From: Rhynchopus sp. YZ270_cl-10
Lineage: Eukaryota > Euglenozoa > Diplonemea > Diplonemida > Diplonemidae
DNA length: 64,000 nt
Direction of reading: 5' to 3'
NCBI GenBank assembly: GCA_964035575.1
Contig: OZ037882.1
Location: 868,001 to 932,000 of the forward strand
Under the pieces are notes generated by a model, which saw only the letters and a program-made list of their open reading frames with translations, did no database searches and had not been told where the DNA came from. The position numbers were made by a program, and so were the translations under genes. Position 1 is the stretch's first letter, and each line of letters starts with the position of its first letter. Below, piece by piece: positions 10,980-21,737 of the stretch.

Positions 10980-12053
10980 ATGGACATCACAGGACACTTC
11001 GAGTCTGCAAGCTGTGTGATAGAAGTGGATGGGAGTGCCACCCTTGCACAGGTGAAGGAGAAACTTCTTGCGGAGCTTGGAGTGCCACGTGCTCGGCATG
11101 TTGGTGTGCGGATGAGAGGCGGTGGCGACATCGGCAACGAGGACTTGCGCATCTGCGACACGGAGATGGATGAGGGATGTGCTGTTGAGCTGTACTGCAC
11201 TGGTGCCAACATCACTCCTGGGGTGCTTCCAGACTCGGAAGCCGGATACGCCATCACACTCTCCCCGTGTGATCGGTACCTTGCAGTGATGCATCGCAAG
11301 AATGGTGTGTCCATCTTCGACACGGAAACACACGAGCGTCTGTGCAGCTTCCCTTGCGACTTTCTTTATGCCGCTTCCTTCTCGCCGTGCAGTGAGTGGA
11401 TCTCCTCCGTCAACAGGGACACGCAGTGTGCTGAAGTTCATAACGTGAAGACAGGTGCTTTGGAGCACTCCTTTGGTGAGGCGGGTGAGGCGACGGCATG
11501 GTCACCCTGTGGGACAAAGCTGTTGTCGTGGCACAACGGTTTGCAGGTGTGGGACATTGCAACAGGCGTTGTTGTGCATGAATGGGACCACATTGTGGGT
11601 GGCGAATACGTCATGGTTGTGACGGGCGACAGGGTGGCGGTGTGTCGGGATAGCAGCGATCAACTCACCCTTTGGGACTACACGACAGGGGTGGAGGTGC
11701 TTGTTCTAACATGCCCTGCTGATGTTCATTATGTGGCGATGTCACCAAACGAGCGTTTCATTGCAGCGTGTTGCGAAAAATATGTGCGTGTCTGGAACAT
11801 TGAAACAGGTGAACGTGTATTTGAAGACGTCTCAGAAGAGGGCTGGTGTGATGTTGCTTTGTCCAACGACGTTGTTGCTGCCTACTCTTCCACTACAAAT
11901 AACTCTTCACTGGGTGTGTGGTCGATTTCAACAGGGGAACAACTGTTGTGTCGGGACTTTGAGATCTCCACTTCATTCGGTGTTGCAATTAGTAGCTGTG
12001 GTGGTGTGGTGATGTACACTAGGGCTAAGGGTGTTGAAATTATGAACATCTGA
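10980..12053 (+). CDS. ubiquitin-like/WD40 propeller protein, array copy 4
   Basis: 357 residues, intact. Closest to copy 3 in blade 2, blade 6 and the C-terminus, and in its 3' flank (CACAACGTTAACCATCCC after the stop in both). The first module has VPRARHV, as in copy 5. Distinct residues: MHRKNGV in blade 1, PCDFLYAA in blade 2, GEAGEATAWS before blade 3 and CCEKYVRVWNIETG in blade 5. Uninterrupted frame, same start context as the others. Confidence 0.85.
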   Translation: MDITGHFESASCVIEVDGSATLAQVKEKLLAELGVPRARHVGVRMRGGGDIGNEDLRICDTEMDEGCAVELYCTGANITPGVLPDSEAGYAITLSPCDRYLAVMHRKNGVSIFDTETHERLCSFPCDFLYAASFSPCSEWISSVNRDTQCAEVHNVKTGALEHSFGEAGEATAWSPCGTKLLSWHNGLQVWDIATGVVVHEWDHIVGGEYVMVVTGDRVAVCRDSSDQLTLWDYTTGVEVLVLTCPADVHYVAMSPNERFIAACCEKYVRVWNIETGERVFEDVSEEGWCDVALSNDVVAAYSSTTNNSSLGVWSISTGEQLLCRDFEISTSFGVAISSCGGVVMYTRAKGVEIMNI

Positions 12054-12516
12054 CACAACGTTAACCATCCCATTTTCTACAACGGAAAGGTGCGATCTAG
12101 TTTTGCTTCCCTTTTTCCCGCACCTAGCCTGGGTAGCTCCACGCAGGAAGATACGCAAAGATAGATGCAACATATTTCAATAAGGTAAAGCCAAAGCAAA
12201 ATAGAGATCCAACCATTTCTTCACAAAGTTCTCATTCAACCACCCCCACCCACGTTGAAGTAAATGACTTGCCTTGTGGATTCACCTTTTTCATTTGGCT
12301 GATAACGGTGACTCCCACAAGGAAATCCAGAATTTTACTTCGCCGTCGTTTACAAATTTTGATTTTGTGCGAGTATGCAATACGTCTGTAAAAGAAAGAC
12401 GCGTTTTCGGTTGCCATGGGTCTTACGGTTTTCCCCTTGGTCTACTTTTGTTTTCACAAGATTGCTATGCAAAACACCCTGTCCCCACAAAACAAACAGA
12501 GTTACACCCCCTGAAC

Positions 12517-13590
12517 ATGGACATCACAGGACACTTCGAGTCTGCAAGCTGTGTGATAGAAGTGGATGGGAGCGCCACCCTTGCACAGGTGAAGGAGAAA
12601 CTTCTTGCGGAGCTTGGAGTGCCACGTGCTCGGCATGTTGGTGTGCGGATGAGAGGCGGTGGCGACATCGGCAACGAGGACTTGCGCATCTGCTACACGG
12701 AGATCGATGAGGGATGTGCCGTTGAGCTGTACTGCACTGGTGCCAACATCACTCCTGGGGTGCTACCAGACTCGGAAGCCGGATACGCCATCACACTCTC
12801 CCCGTGTGATCGGTACCTTGCAGTGATGCATCGCGAGAATGGTGTGTCCATCTTCGACACGGAAACACATGAGCGTCTGTGCAGCTTCCCTTGCGAGTAT
12901 ACTAAAACCCCATCCTTCTCGCCGTGCAGTGAATGGATCTCATCCGTCAACAGGGACACGCAGTGTGCTGAAGTTCATAACGTGAAGACAGGTGCTTTGG
13001 AGCACTCCTTTGGTGAGGCGGGTAAGGCGACGGCATGGTCACCCTGTGGGACAAAGCTGTTGTCGTGGTGCAACGGTTTGCAGGTGTGGGACATTGCAAC
13101 AGGCGTTGTTGTGCATGAATGGGACCACATTGTGGGGGGCGAATTCGTCACGGTTGTGACGGGCGACAGGGTGGCGGTGTGCAGGAACCGCAGCGATCAA
13201 CTCACCCTTTGGGACTACACGACAGGGGTGGAGGTGCTTGTTCTAACATGCCCTGCACATGTTCATTATGTGGCGCTGTCACCAAACGAGCGTTTCATTG
13301 CAGCGTGTTGCAACAATAGTGTGCGTGTCTGGAACATTGAAACAGGTGAACGTGTATTTGAAGACGTCTCAGAAAATAGCTGGTGTGATGTTGCTTTGTC
13401 CAACGACGTTGTTGCTGCCTACTCTTCAGAGAGTGGCAACCCTTCATTGGGTGTGTGGTCCATTTCAACAGGGGAAGCACTGTTGTGTCGTGACTTTGAC
13501 ATCACAAGTTCATTCGGTGTTGCCATCAGCAGCTGTGGTGGTGTGGTGATGCACGCTGGGAATAATGGTATTGAAATTAATCACTTCTGA
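12517..13590 (+). CDS. ubiquitin-like/WD40 propeller protein, array copy 5
   Basis: 357 residues, intact. It differs most at loop positions: ICYTEIDEG at the end of the first module, CEYTKTPSFSP in blade 2, CRNRSDQ in blade 4, CCNNSVRVW and SENSWCDV in blades 5-6, SESGNPSLGVW in blade 6 and STGEALLCRDFDITSS before blade 7. The C-terminus is GIEINHF instead of the usual IMNI. The framework strands are unchanged, so substitutions cluster on exposed loops and strand edges. Confidence 0.85.
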   Translation: MDITGHFESASCVIEVDGSATLAQVKEKLLAELGVPRARHVGVRMRGGGDIGNEDLRICYTEIDEGCAVELYCTGANITPGVLPDSEAGYAITLSPCDRYLAVMHRENGVSIFDTETHERLCSFPCEYTKTPSFSPCSEWISSVNRDTQCAEVHNVKTGALEHSFGEAGKATAWSPCGTKLLSWCNGLQVWDIATGVVVHEWDHIVGGEFVTVVTGDRVAVCRNRSDQLTLWDYTTGVEVLVLTCPAHVHYVALSPNERFIAACCNNSVRVWNIETGERVFEDVSENSWCDVALSNDVVAAYSSESGNPSLGVWSISTGEALLCRDFDITSSFGVAISSCGGVVMHAGNNGIEINHF

Positions 13591-14115
13591 CACAACTTGA
13601 GACACCTTCTTGAACCCATTTTCCACAACGGAAAGGTGCGATCTAGTTTTGCTTCCCTTTTTCCTGCACCTAGCCTGGGTAGCTCCACGCAGGAAGATAC
13701 GCGAAGATAGATGCACACATCTCAAAAACATAGAACCAAATCAAAACAGAGAGATCCAACCATTTTTTCACAAATTCTCACCCCCACCACCCCCTATCCC
13801 ACGGTGGAGTAAATGCATGACTTTGTGGTTTCACCTTTTTCAGTTAGCTTACAACAGTGCCCACGACCACAAGGAAAACCACAAATTTACTTCGCCGTCG
13901 TTTACAATTTTTGATTTGTGCGAGTATGCATTGCGTCTGATACTGAAGGATCGTTCCTCAGTTGCCATGGGTCATACCGTTTCCTCATGGCTTACGTTTT
14001 TTTGGCCTCAAAGAGGTTTCCTATTCACTGCCAGGTAGTCAGTGGTAGCGCTGAGATCATTTGCTCCGCAAAACACCCTGTCCCCACAAAACAAACAGAG
14101 TTACACCCCCTGAAC

Positions 14116-15189
14116 ATGGACATCACAGGACACTTCGAGTCTGCAAGCTGTGTGATAGAAGTGGATGGGAGCGCCACCCTTGCACAGGTGAAGGAGAAAC
14201 TTCTTGCGGAGCTTGGAGTGCCAGGTGTTCGGTATGTTGGTGTGCGGATGAAGGGTGGTGGTGACATCGGCAACGACAACTTGCGCATCTGCGACACGGA
14301 GATGGATGAGGGATGCGCCGTTGAGCTGTACTGCACTGGTGCCAACATCACTCCTGGGGTGATACCACGTTCGGAAGCCGGATATGGCCTCACACTCTCC
14401 CCGTGTGATCGGTACCTTGCAGTGATGCATCGCCAGAATGGTGTGTCCATCTTCGACACGGAAACACATGAGCGTCTGTGCAGCTTCCCTTGCGAGTGCG
14501 ATTATGCTCCATCCTTCTCGCCGTGCAGTGAGTGGATCTCATCCGTCAGCAAGATCACGCGGTGTGCTCAAGTTCATAACGTGAAGACAGGTGCTTTGGA
14601 GCACACCTTTGGTGCGTCGCGTAAGACCATAAGTAAGGCGACGGCATGGTCACCCTGTGGGACAAAGCTGTTGTCGTGGTGCAACGGTTTGCAGGTGTGG
14701 GACATTGCAACGGGCGTTGTTGTGCATGAATGGGACCACATTGTGGGGGGCGAATTCGTCATGGTTGTGACGGGCGACAGGGTGGCGGTGTGCCGGAACC
14801 GCAGCGATCAACTCACCCTTTGGGATTACACGACAGGGGTGGAGGTGCTTGTACTCACGTACCCCGTTGTTGTTAATTGTGTAGCAATGTCACCAAACGA
14901 GCGTTTCATTGCAGCATGTTGCGTCCAAGGTTTGTTTGTCTGGAACGTTGAAACAGGCGACTGTGTATTTGAAGAACTCTCAGAAAAGGGCTGGTGTGAT
15001 GTTGCTTTGTCCAACGACGTTGTTGCCGCCAAGACATACAACTCTACATTGTGGGTGTGGTCTATTTCAACAGGGGAACAACTGTTGTGTCGTGACTTTG
15101 ATAAATCCGGGTCACACGGTCTTGCAATCAGCAGCTGTGGTGGTGTGGTGATGTACGCTGCTGATAATGTTCAAATTATTGACATTTGA
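14116..15189 (+). CDS. ubiquitin-like/WD40 propeller protein, array copy 6 (most divergent)
   Basis: 357 residues, reached by compensating length changes. There is an insertion before blade 3 (GASRKTISKATAWS against GEAGKATAWS) and shortening in blade 6 (AAKTYNSTLWVWS) and at the C-terminus (AADNVQIIDI). Other changes are VPGVRYV and DNLRICD in the first module, VIPRSEAGYG in blade 1, SVSKITRCAQ in blade 2, YPVVVNCVAM and CCVQGLFVW in blade 5, and GDCVFEELSEKGW. The 5' spacer carries an extra ~55 bases (13990-14055) absent from the other copies. The frame is intact and all blades are recognisable, so it is probably functional. Confidence 0.85.
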   Translation: MDITGHFESASCVIEVDGSATLAQVKEKLLAELGVPGVRYVGVRMKGGGDIGNDNLRICDTEMDEGCAVELYCTGANITPGVIPRSEAGYGLTLSPCDRYLAVMHRQNGVSIFDTETHERLCSFPCECDYAPSFSPCSEWISSVSKITRCAQVHNVKTGALEHTFGASRKTISKATAWSPCGTKLLSWCNGLQVWDIATGVVVHEWDHIVGGEFVMVVTGDRVAVCRNRSDQLTLWDYTTGVEVLVLTYPVVVNCVAMSPNERFIAACCVQGLFVWNVETGDCVFEELSEKGWCDVALSNDVVAAKTYNSTLWVWSISTGEQLLCRDFDKSGSHGLAISSCGGVVMYAADNVQIIDI

Positions 15190-15657
15190 AATAACTTTAA
15201 CCCCATTCTTGACCCCATTTTCCACAACGAAAGGTGCGATCTAGTTTTGCTTCCCTTTTTCCTGAACCTAGCCTGGGTAGCTCCACGCGGGAAGATACGC
15301 AAAAATATGTACATATCTCGTTTTCTTCGCAAACGCATGATACAAAGATAGATGCACATATTGCAAAAACATAGAACCAAAGCAAAGCAGAGAGACCCAA
15401 CCATGTTTCATAAAGTCCTCACCCCACCACCCCCACCCCGAAACGACGGTGAAGTAAATAACCTGCTTTGTGGTTTCTTTCTTAGTTGGCTTACAACAAT
15501 GCCCACGACCACAGGAAAATCACAAATTTACTTCACCGTTTACAATTTTTGATTTTGTGCGAGTATGCAATACGTCTGGATATGATTAACACGTTGTTGT
15601 TGCTATGAGTCTTGCCCTTGGTATACTTTTTTTTTGAAAACATTTGCGCGGCAAAAC

Positions 15658-16245
15658 CAGGGGTTAAGTTAACTTTTTGTTTTTCTCGCTGAGTCGGGTT
15701 TTCTGGGTTTTTTTCGGTTTTTCTGGATTTTGCGCAAAATAACCCATTCCCGCCGCGAGCGCAGCAAGCGGGAAAATTTTTTAAGGTGCACCTCCGCGAG
15801 CGTAGCGAGCGAAAAAAAAATTTCACAATTTTTGGGCAAAGTTCAAAAATCCCACCAAAAAGTGGGGGGACACTGGGGATTTTTGGATTTATCTTAACAG
15901 TTTTGGAGCATAAATTTGAAGAACAGGACTGGTGTACCCCTCACCGACCTCAGTTCCCACGTCCTGCCTCATCCGCACTCTCGCAACACTAGTACTCCCC
16001 GAAGCTCGCCAGAGATCCCTGTTGCCTCTTCATATGAATAATTCCCAGTTCTGACGGGGGGTTTGTTTGGGTCGGGAGGATATTTTTTTTCATAGAGGGT
16101 GGGGCGGGAGGGGGCTCCGCCCCCACCCCTACCCCCTTCCCAGCCTACACCACCCAAAAATTTGGATTTTTTTTTTTTTTTTTCAGAACGAAAACCCGAA
16201 AACCGGGTTTTGAAAACCCAGAAACCCGCCCTAACTTAACCCCTG
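15658..16245. mobile_element. hAT-like non-autonomous element in the 5' flank of array copy 7
   Basis: 14-bp inverted ends CAGGGGTTAAGTTA begin at 15658 and end at 16245. Inside are inverted GGGTTT-rich subterminal repeats and GC-rich hairpins near 15750 and 15795. The eight bases before it (GGCAAAAC) and after it (GGCATTTT) agree only at the first four. Both flanks contain GAAAACATTTGC: the left one continues like copy 1 (GCGGCAAAAC), the right one like copies 2 and 5 (TATGCAAAAC). So the right junction seems to have been replaced by recombination or gene conversion. It explains why the copy 6-7 spacing is ~650 bases longer than the others. Confidence 0.75.
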
Positions 16246-16317
16246 GGCATTTTTGAAAACATTTGCTATGCAAAACACCCTGTCCCCACAAAACAAACAG
16301 AGTTACACCCCCTGAAC

Positions 16318-17391
16318 ATGGACATCACAGGACACTTCGAGTCTGCAAGCTGTGTGATAGAAGTGGATGGGAGTGCCACCCTTGCACAGGTGAAGGAGAA
16401 ACTTCTTGCGGAGCTTGGAGTGCCACATGCTCGGCATGTTGGTGTGAGGATGAAGGGTGGTGGCGACATCGGCAACGAGGACTTGCGCATCTGCGACACG
16501 GAGATGGATGAGGGATGTGCCGTTGAGCTGTACTGCACTGGTGCCAACATCACTCCTGGGGTGCTTCCAGACACGGAAGAGGGATACGGCCTCACACTCT
16601 CCCCGTGTGATCGGTACCTTGCAGTGATGCGTCGCCAGAATGGTGTGTCCATCTTCGACACGGAAACACATGAGCGTCTGTGCAGCTTCCCTTGCGAGTA
16701 TATTTATACCCCATCCTTCTCGCCGTGCAGTGAGTGGATCTCTTCCGTCAACAGGGACACGCAGTGTGCTGAAGTTCATAACGTGAAGACAGGTGCTTTG
16801 GAGCACTCCTTTGGTGAGGCGGGTAAGGCGACGGCATGGTCACCCTGTGGAACAAAGCTGTTGTCGTGGCACAACGGTTTGCAGGTGTGGGACATTGCAA
16901 CAGGTGTTGTTGTGCATGAATGGGACCACATTGTGGGGGGCGAATTCGTCATGGTTGTGACGGGCGACAGGGTGGCGGTGTGTCGGGACCGCAGCGATCA
17001 ACTCACCCTTTGGGACTACACGACAGGGGTGGAGGTGCTTGCTCTGACATGCCCTGCTGATATTCATTTTGTGGCGATGTCACCAAACAAGCGTTTCATT
17101 GCAGCGTGTTGCAACAATTGTGTGGGTGTCTGGAACGTTGAATCAGGTGAACGTGTATTTAAAGACGTCTCAGAAAATGGCTGGTGTGATGTTGCTTTGT
17201 CCAACGACGTTGTTGCTGCCTATTCTTCAGAGACCGACAAGTCTTCATTGGGCGTGTGGTCGATTTCAACAGGGGAACAACTGTTGTGTCGTGACTTTGA
17301 GAACTCCGCTTCTTTCGGTGTTGCAATCAGCAGCTGTGGTGGTGTGGCGATGCACGCTGGGGATAGTGGTGTTGAAATTATGAACATCTGA
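16318..17391 (+). CDS. ubiquitin-like/WD40 propeller protein, array copy 7
   Basis: 357 residues, intact, last of the array. The N-terminal half matches copy 1 (TEEGYGLTLSP, VMRRQNGVSIF, YIYTPSFSP). The C-terminal half resembles copy 5 (CCNN, SENGWCDV, SSETDKSSLGVW, MHAGDSGVEIMNI). That split is a likely conversion junction in the middle of the gene. Unique residues: VAMSPNKRF, CVGVWNVESGERVFKDV and ENSASFGVAI. Its upstream region is interrupted by the 588-bp element ending at 16245, about 70 bases before the ATG, so its promoter may differ from the others. Confidence 0.85.
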   Translation: MDITGHFESASCVIEVDGSATLAQVKEKLLAELGVPHARHVGVRMKGGGDIGNEDLRICDTEMDEGCAVELYCTGANITPGVLPDTEEGYGLTLSPCDRYLAVMRRQNGVSIFDTETHERLCSFPCEYIYTPSFSPCSEWISSVNRDTQCAEVHNVKTGALEHSFGEAGKATAWSPCGTKLLSWHNGLQVWDIATGVVVHEWDHIVGGEFVMVVTGDRVAVCRDRSDQLTLWDYTTGVEVLALTCPADIHFVAMSPNKRFIAACCNNCVGVWNVESGERVFKDVSENGWCDVALSNDVVAAYSSETDKSSLGVWSISTGEQLLCRDFENSASFGVAISSCGGVAMHAGDSGVEIMNI

Positions 17392-17710
17392 CACAACTTG
17401 AGACACCTTCTTGACCCCCTTTTCCACAACGAAAGGTGCGATCTAGTTTTGTTTCCCTTTTTCCTGCACCTAGCCTGGGTAGCTCCACGCAGGAAGATAC
17501 GCAAATATTGATGCACATGTCTCAAAAACATAGAACCAAAGCAAAACAGAGAGATCCAACCATTTTTTTACAACGTTGTAACCACCCCTTACTGTTTTCC
17601 CCTTCTCCACCCACAGATGGATGCGATTAGCAACACTACGATATTTCATTTCACCGCCACTTCACTCCCGGGTTCCATCAACAAATAACCAACAGGCAAC
17701 ACACGAAACA

Positions 17711-20547
17711 ATGTTATTACGGGTGTTCTCGGTGTGTCTGCTGGCGTCCTATGTCTCCACAGAAGAGAAAGCGGGCGAGACGTGCAGCGAAGCGACGGAC
17801 ACAGACGTGAGCGATCTGGTCAGAGTTTACGAGGTACTGTCACCATTCCCCACCCCATTCTTGGACAAATGTCTCCCCTATGAGGAAGTGCTCCACGTTT
17901 TTTTTTATACCTACAAGCATAGCTTGAAGGAGAAATAGTTCCTCAGATATAGTCGCCAATCACCTCCTCCAACAGGGTAATTGTGCAATCAACGAAAAAA
18001 CCTTTTTTTTCCCTTTTACTTACCTATCAGAGTTACTATTTTTGCTTTCATGAAAAGCAACAACACAACACGAAAAAAATCAAAAACAGAACATCGCCAA
18101 CGAACAACTCCTCACCTCCCTGCACAAGGAGGTCATGTGGCTGCACTCGCTAGCTGTCGTATGTTGCTACCCTATTCATTAATAGCCCCCACCCCATGTG
18201 TACAGTCTTGATTTTGCTGCGTTTCACATTTGTATCCAATTACTCAAATAACTCCACACTCCCTTGTACACTTGATCTCCGTTCATCTTGTCTGAGTGGA
18301 AGAGGGAGTAGCGCATATAAATGGAAACCATGACAATGGATGTAGGATTGCAAGGTTGTGGGGGTCCATCTCCCGGTACAGCCGGTCATTTTTTTGTACC
18401 AAGGTACACTGTTATGAGCGGGTTGTATTTCAAGTCAACTTTACAATACCCCCTCCCTGCATTCTTTTGAGAAATCTGCGTGCTTTTCTGTCCTCGAAAA
18501 TGGAGGCTTGTGGCGATGTTCTTTATCGTTGTGTGACCTTTATCCGACAGAGGGCTTAACCCAAGCTTACTGTGGGAAGGAATTTTATTTAAAAAAGGTG
18601 ACTAAGCACGAGAGTGATGACTGATGAATTTAACCAAAGAATAATCTCATCAGACTAAGCAACCGAGAGACTTAGGATTATCTTACAAATCTTTCTTTAT
18701 TTTGTAACCAGAATTTTTTTTACCCTCCTCCTCACCTTTATTCATCCCCCTCCCACACCCCCATTCCCACAGAAAGGCAAATCCACGACAGTGTGGATTC
18801 CTAAGGAGACCTGGGAGAAGCCTAAGGACCAAGAATTTGCTTTGGAACATGCACTGCGCAACATGTACGCCGCGGAAGGGTCTGACAGCCGTGTCGCTGG
18901 GGCGGAGGTGTGGGTTCACCACAGAAACGTAGGTGATTGGCGTATTGGCGGGCCTCACTTTGACAAAGACGAGGTGAACTACAAGGCCCAATTCGCACGC
19001 GAACGTGACGAGGAAGGCAAAGCGGCGGACAGCGCCTCCCGCTCCATGGTCTTCCCCCTCCGCGGCACCATCACCTACATGACGTCCTGCGGCGGCCCCA
19101 CCGTCGTCTACAACCAGACGCTGTCAACAGGGCTCGAATCCCTTTCCCCTTACTATCCTGCAGAGGCTGCCGTATCTTGGCCTAAAAAGGGCAAACATAT
19201 GACTTTCAACGGCCAAGCATATCACCAGGTCCGGAACGACCCGGTTCTGGCTTTAAACCCTGAATGCGGTTCGAGAACGGTCCTTTTGGTGAACTGGTGG
19301 GATCATAAGGTGCCCAGAGAGGAGTTCACCCACGACTGGGCACGTGAACACGGGTTAACCCCGGCGAGATCGATTCCTTCGAATGGAGAGGATGCTTCGG
19401 CGCTGCCGGTTGCTTCTGTTGTCGTCGACGAAGAGACTGCAGCTACAGAGCACTCCGTTCCGATGTACCCCGCATCAAAGCACCGCAGTGGCGAACGAAC
19501 CTTTCATTACCGTATTCCTAACTCCGGGGCCTGCCGAGGAACGTGCGTGGCAAGGTGGGAAGGGAAGGCGTCACGTCGTGGTGTGCCGATCCTTGACATG
19601 CTCAACCGCTTTGTCCTGCAAGACGCCTTTACGGTGGTGGAAGGGACGCTCACGATGCTCCTTATGGTGCACGCAGACGAGGTCGCCGCAGCAGCAGACT
19701 TCGCCCCTTTAGAGGGAGAGCTGGAGGTGAAGATGTTCGTTGTGGATGCTGCGCAGAGTCCAGGGTTTCTCTCCTTGGCGGGCATCCCTAGAGATGAACT
19801 GCCCACCGCAGTGGTATTAGACGCACAGAACAAACTACAGAGGCTTCGTCCGGGTATTGCGTTGACAGCGGACGCACTGCGTTCGCTTGCGGAGACGATG
19901 CGGGCGGATGATGCGCGGAGTGTGCCGATGCACAGCCCCTTCCTCAACACGGTGCACCTCGATATGTGGGCATCCTTCCCGCTGGACGTCGAGCTCTGTA
20001 CAGTCCGTGCCCAGCAGCGTCTGCTGCACCTTTCCCGTGGAACCCGGTCGCGCTGTGCGTACCTGCTGCGAGGGGGTGCGGATGAGGCTGCTCTAGGCAC
20101 CTTCCGTGAAGGTGTCGACGCATGGGAGCAGAAGGAGCTGCGCCGTGCGTGGGACTTCTTCGGCGTCGCGGAGAGCGAAGAGGAAGGCCTGCCAGAAAAG
20201 CTGGGACTCGAGAAGCTGCCGAAAGAGAGGCCTTTGGTATGAGTGCGCTGTATATATTTTTTTTGTTCAATGTCAGATGATGAGGGAGTAGACTGAATAG
20301 AAAAAGCGTAGTGGGTTTTGACATTTGATAGGTAATTGTGTTTTCATACAAGATGGCTGGCATCGGTACTTAGGTTCATCTTATACAGCCACGGTGCGTC
20401 AAAAAAAAACTCCCCCCCTCCTCAATACAGATTGTCGTGAACGACCCTGAGTTCAGCACGGTGAAGACATGGAGTATTGACAGCGATGAGAAGAGCCCCG
20501 CCCTCGCTGACTGGCTGAAGTCCATCGATGAGATGGATTTTGAATGA
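17711..20547 (+). CDS. secreted or ER 2OG-Fe(II) oxygenase-like protein with thioredoxin-like domain, three exons
   Basis: Exons 17711-17833, 18773-20236 and 20431-20547 join with phase-0 GT-AG introns to give 567 residues. Residues 1-16 (MLLRVFSVCLLASYVS) are a signal peptide, which fixes the start. A 2OG-Fe(II) oxygenase-like core follows: H103-x-D105 in GGPHFDKDE, GPTVVYNQ, distal H192 in FNGQAYHQVRND and R209 as possible 2-oxoglutarate ligand. Residues ~285-375 resemble a PDI b'-type thioredoxin fold without a CxxC (TMLLMVHADE, VKMFVVDA, ELPTAVVLDAQ). The last exon supplies IVVNDPEF to the end at MDFE, with no KDEL. Likely a luminal or secreted hydroxylase; the substrate is unknown. The exon structure is firm, the fold assignments are by eye. 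Confidence 0.7.
17834..18772 (+). other. intron 1 of the oxygenase-like gene, carrying interspersed repeats
   Basis: The 939-base GT-AG intron (GTACTG to CCCACAG) contains a copy of the ~120-bp repeat at about 18310-18445. It also holds two versions of the hairpin motif at 18595-18695 (ACTAAGC loop CTTAGG forms), ending about 80 bases before the acceptor. A pyrimidine tract precedes the AG. Intron 2 (20237-20430) also has a version of the hairpin's 3' half (TTAGGTTCATCTTA near 20368), about 60 bases before its acceptor. Confidence 0.7.
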
Positions 20548-21138
20548 ATTGTGTCGTGATTTTTACTTATTTTTTAAAGGAAGGATGTACGTGTTACACC
20601 CTTTAGTGCTTACTGTTTGTGTTATAAATAGTAAGTATATGAATGTATTATTTTTTGAAGCAACAGAAAAAAACAAAAAACGAGAGCGAATCGTGGTTCC
20701 AATACCATCTTTTCCCCTCGCAGGGTATATTACGTATCTGCAGAACATAGTGAAGACGTTTTGCTAGCAAAAAAAAAAGCGCTAACAAAACTGTCGTATT
20801 TTTTTTTTTTCAAAGTGTATGCTGCCATGTCGAACAGTCTTTTGTTTCCACTGATTTTCTTTTTATTCTTTTTGCGTTAAATAGCGTTTCGAAGAAAAGG
20901 GGGTGTTTATCAACAAAAAAACCCCCCATTTTTTTTGCTGGTACACTGTCACGAGAGGGCTTTGTATTTCAAGTCAACTTTTTTTGTGAAACCCCCGCCT
21001 TGACGTGGCATGATCTAATGTAGGACTTTTTATGTGTCTGTATAAAAAACCAACAACTCTCATTTTTTTTCAAACCCGATTTTTTCTTTTTTTTTGGTTT
21101 CCACGTGTGGCCTGTTTTTATTCCTCTTTTTGTGACTA
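20548..21138. other. gene-free 3' flank with one partial interspersed repeat
   Basis: AT-rich, with several T and A runs. It holds the 3' half of the ~120-bp repeat at 20938-20985 (ACTGTCACGAGAGGGCTTTG, then TATTTCAAGTCAAC). No coding sequence was seen after the stop at 20547. Confidence 0.5.
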
Positions 21139-21683
21139 CTGGGGGGGGGCTAATAAAGTATACGGTGCTAATAAAGTATACGGGGGTAATAAAGTATACG
21201 GTGCGGAAACCCATTTTGAGCGTGGAAATCTGTGAAATAAAGTATACGGTTTTTGTGTACATTTTTCTTACTAAAAATTTTTTTTCAGCAAGTTTTGCAC
21301 AAAAAATCGAAAAAAATTTTTTTTGATTTCGGTGGCCCGGATTCTGTGCGTGCTGTGATGGGGTCACTTTGTGCTGAGAAACGAGTATTTTTGAGCTACA
21401 ACGCGTGTATCAGTTTTTACACGATTGGTGCTGATGGGGTTCAGATTTGTGAAAATTTAAGTCACCAAAAAATTGTTCATTTTTCCACATTGACCCCACC
21501 ACTGGCTGGGATTGGCCCAAAAATGCCTCATACACGTATGGTGGTGTTTTCGCGAGGTTTCGGCCACTAGAAACCCCAAAATAACAGTGATTTTTTTTTT
21601 TTCCCCCCTTTTCGTTTTTTGGCCATTTAAGCAGTAATTCCCGCCGAATAAAGTATACGTATACTTTAATAGCTCCCCCCCAG
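21139..21683. mobile_element. TA-flanked inverted-repeat element (mariner-like MITE)
   Basis: The ends are imperfect inverted copies of CTGGGGGGGGGCTAATAAAG running into TATACG, flanked by TA on both sides (21137-21138, 21684-21685). AATAAAGTATACG is repeated four times near the left end and once at the right. The interior holds one copy of the TGACCCCACCAC module also found in the CAG-ended elements. TA flanks suggest a Tc1/mariner-type mover. There is no transposase frame. Confidence 0.65.
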
Positions 21684-21737
21684 TACTAATAAAAGGGACC
21701 CATATTCTTTTCCCACCCCCTTCCCCCTTTCCCCCCC

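Larger units (their letters stand above)
6260..17560 (+). repeat. seven-unit tandem gene array
   Basis: ATG-to-ATG spacings are 1545, 1551, 1547, 1537, 1599 and 2202 bases; the last includes the 588-bp insertion. Spacers are homologous along their whole length. After each stop comes a block with TGCGATCTAGTTTTGCTTCC, then CACCTAGCCTGGGTAGCTCC. Then comes AT-rich DNA, and about 110 bases before the next ATG lies GTTTTCCTCTTGGCTTACG or a variant. The final 40 bases (CACCCTGTCCCCAC to CTGAAC) are nearly invariant and are the best promoter or 5' leader candidates. Spacers are 470-925 bases and no other gene was seen in them. Confidence 0.85.
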
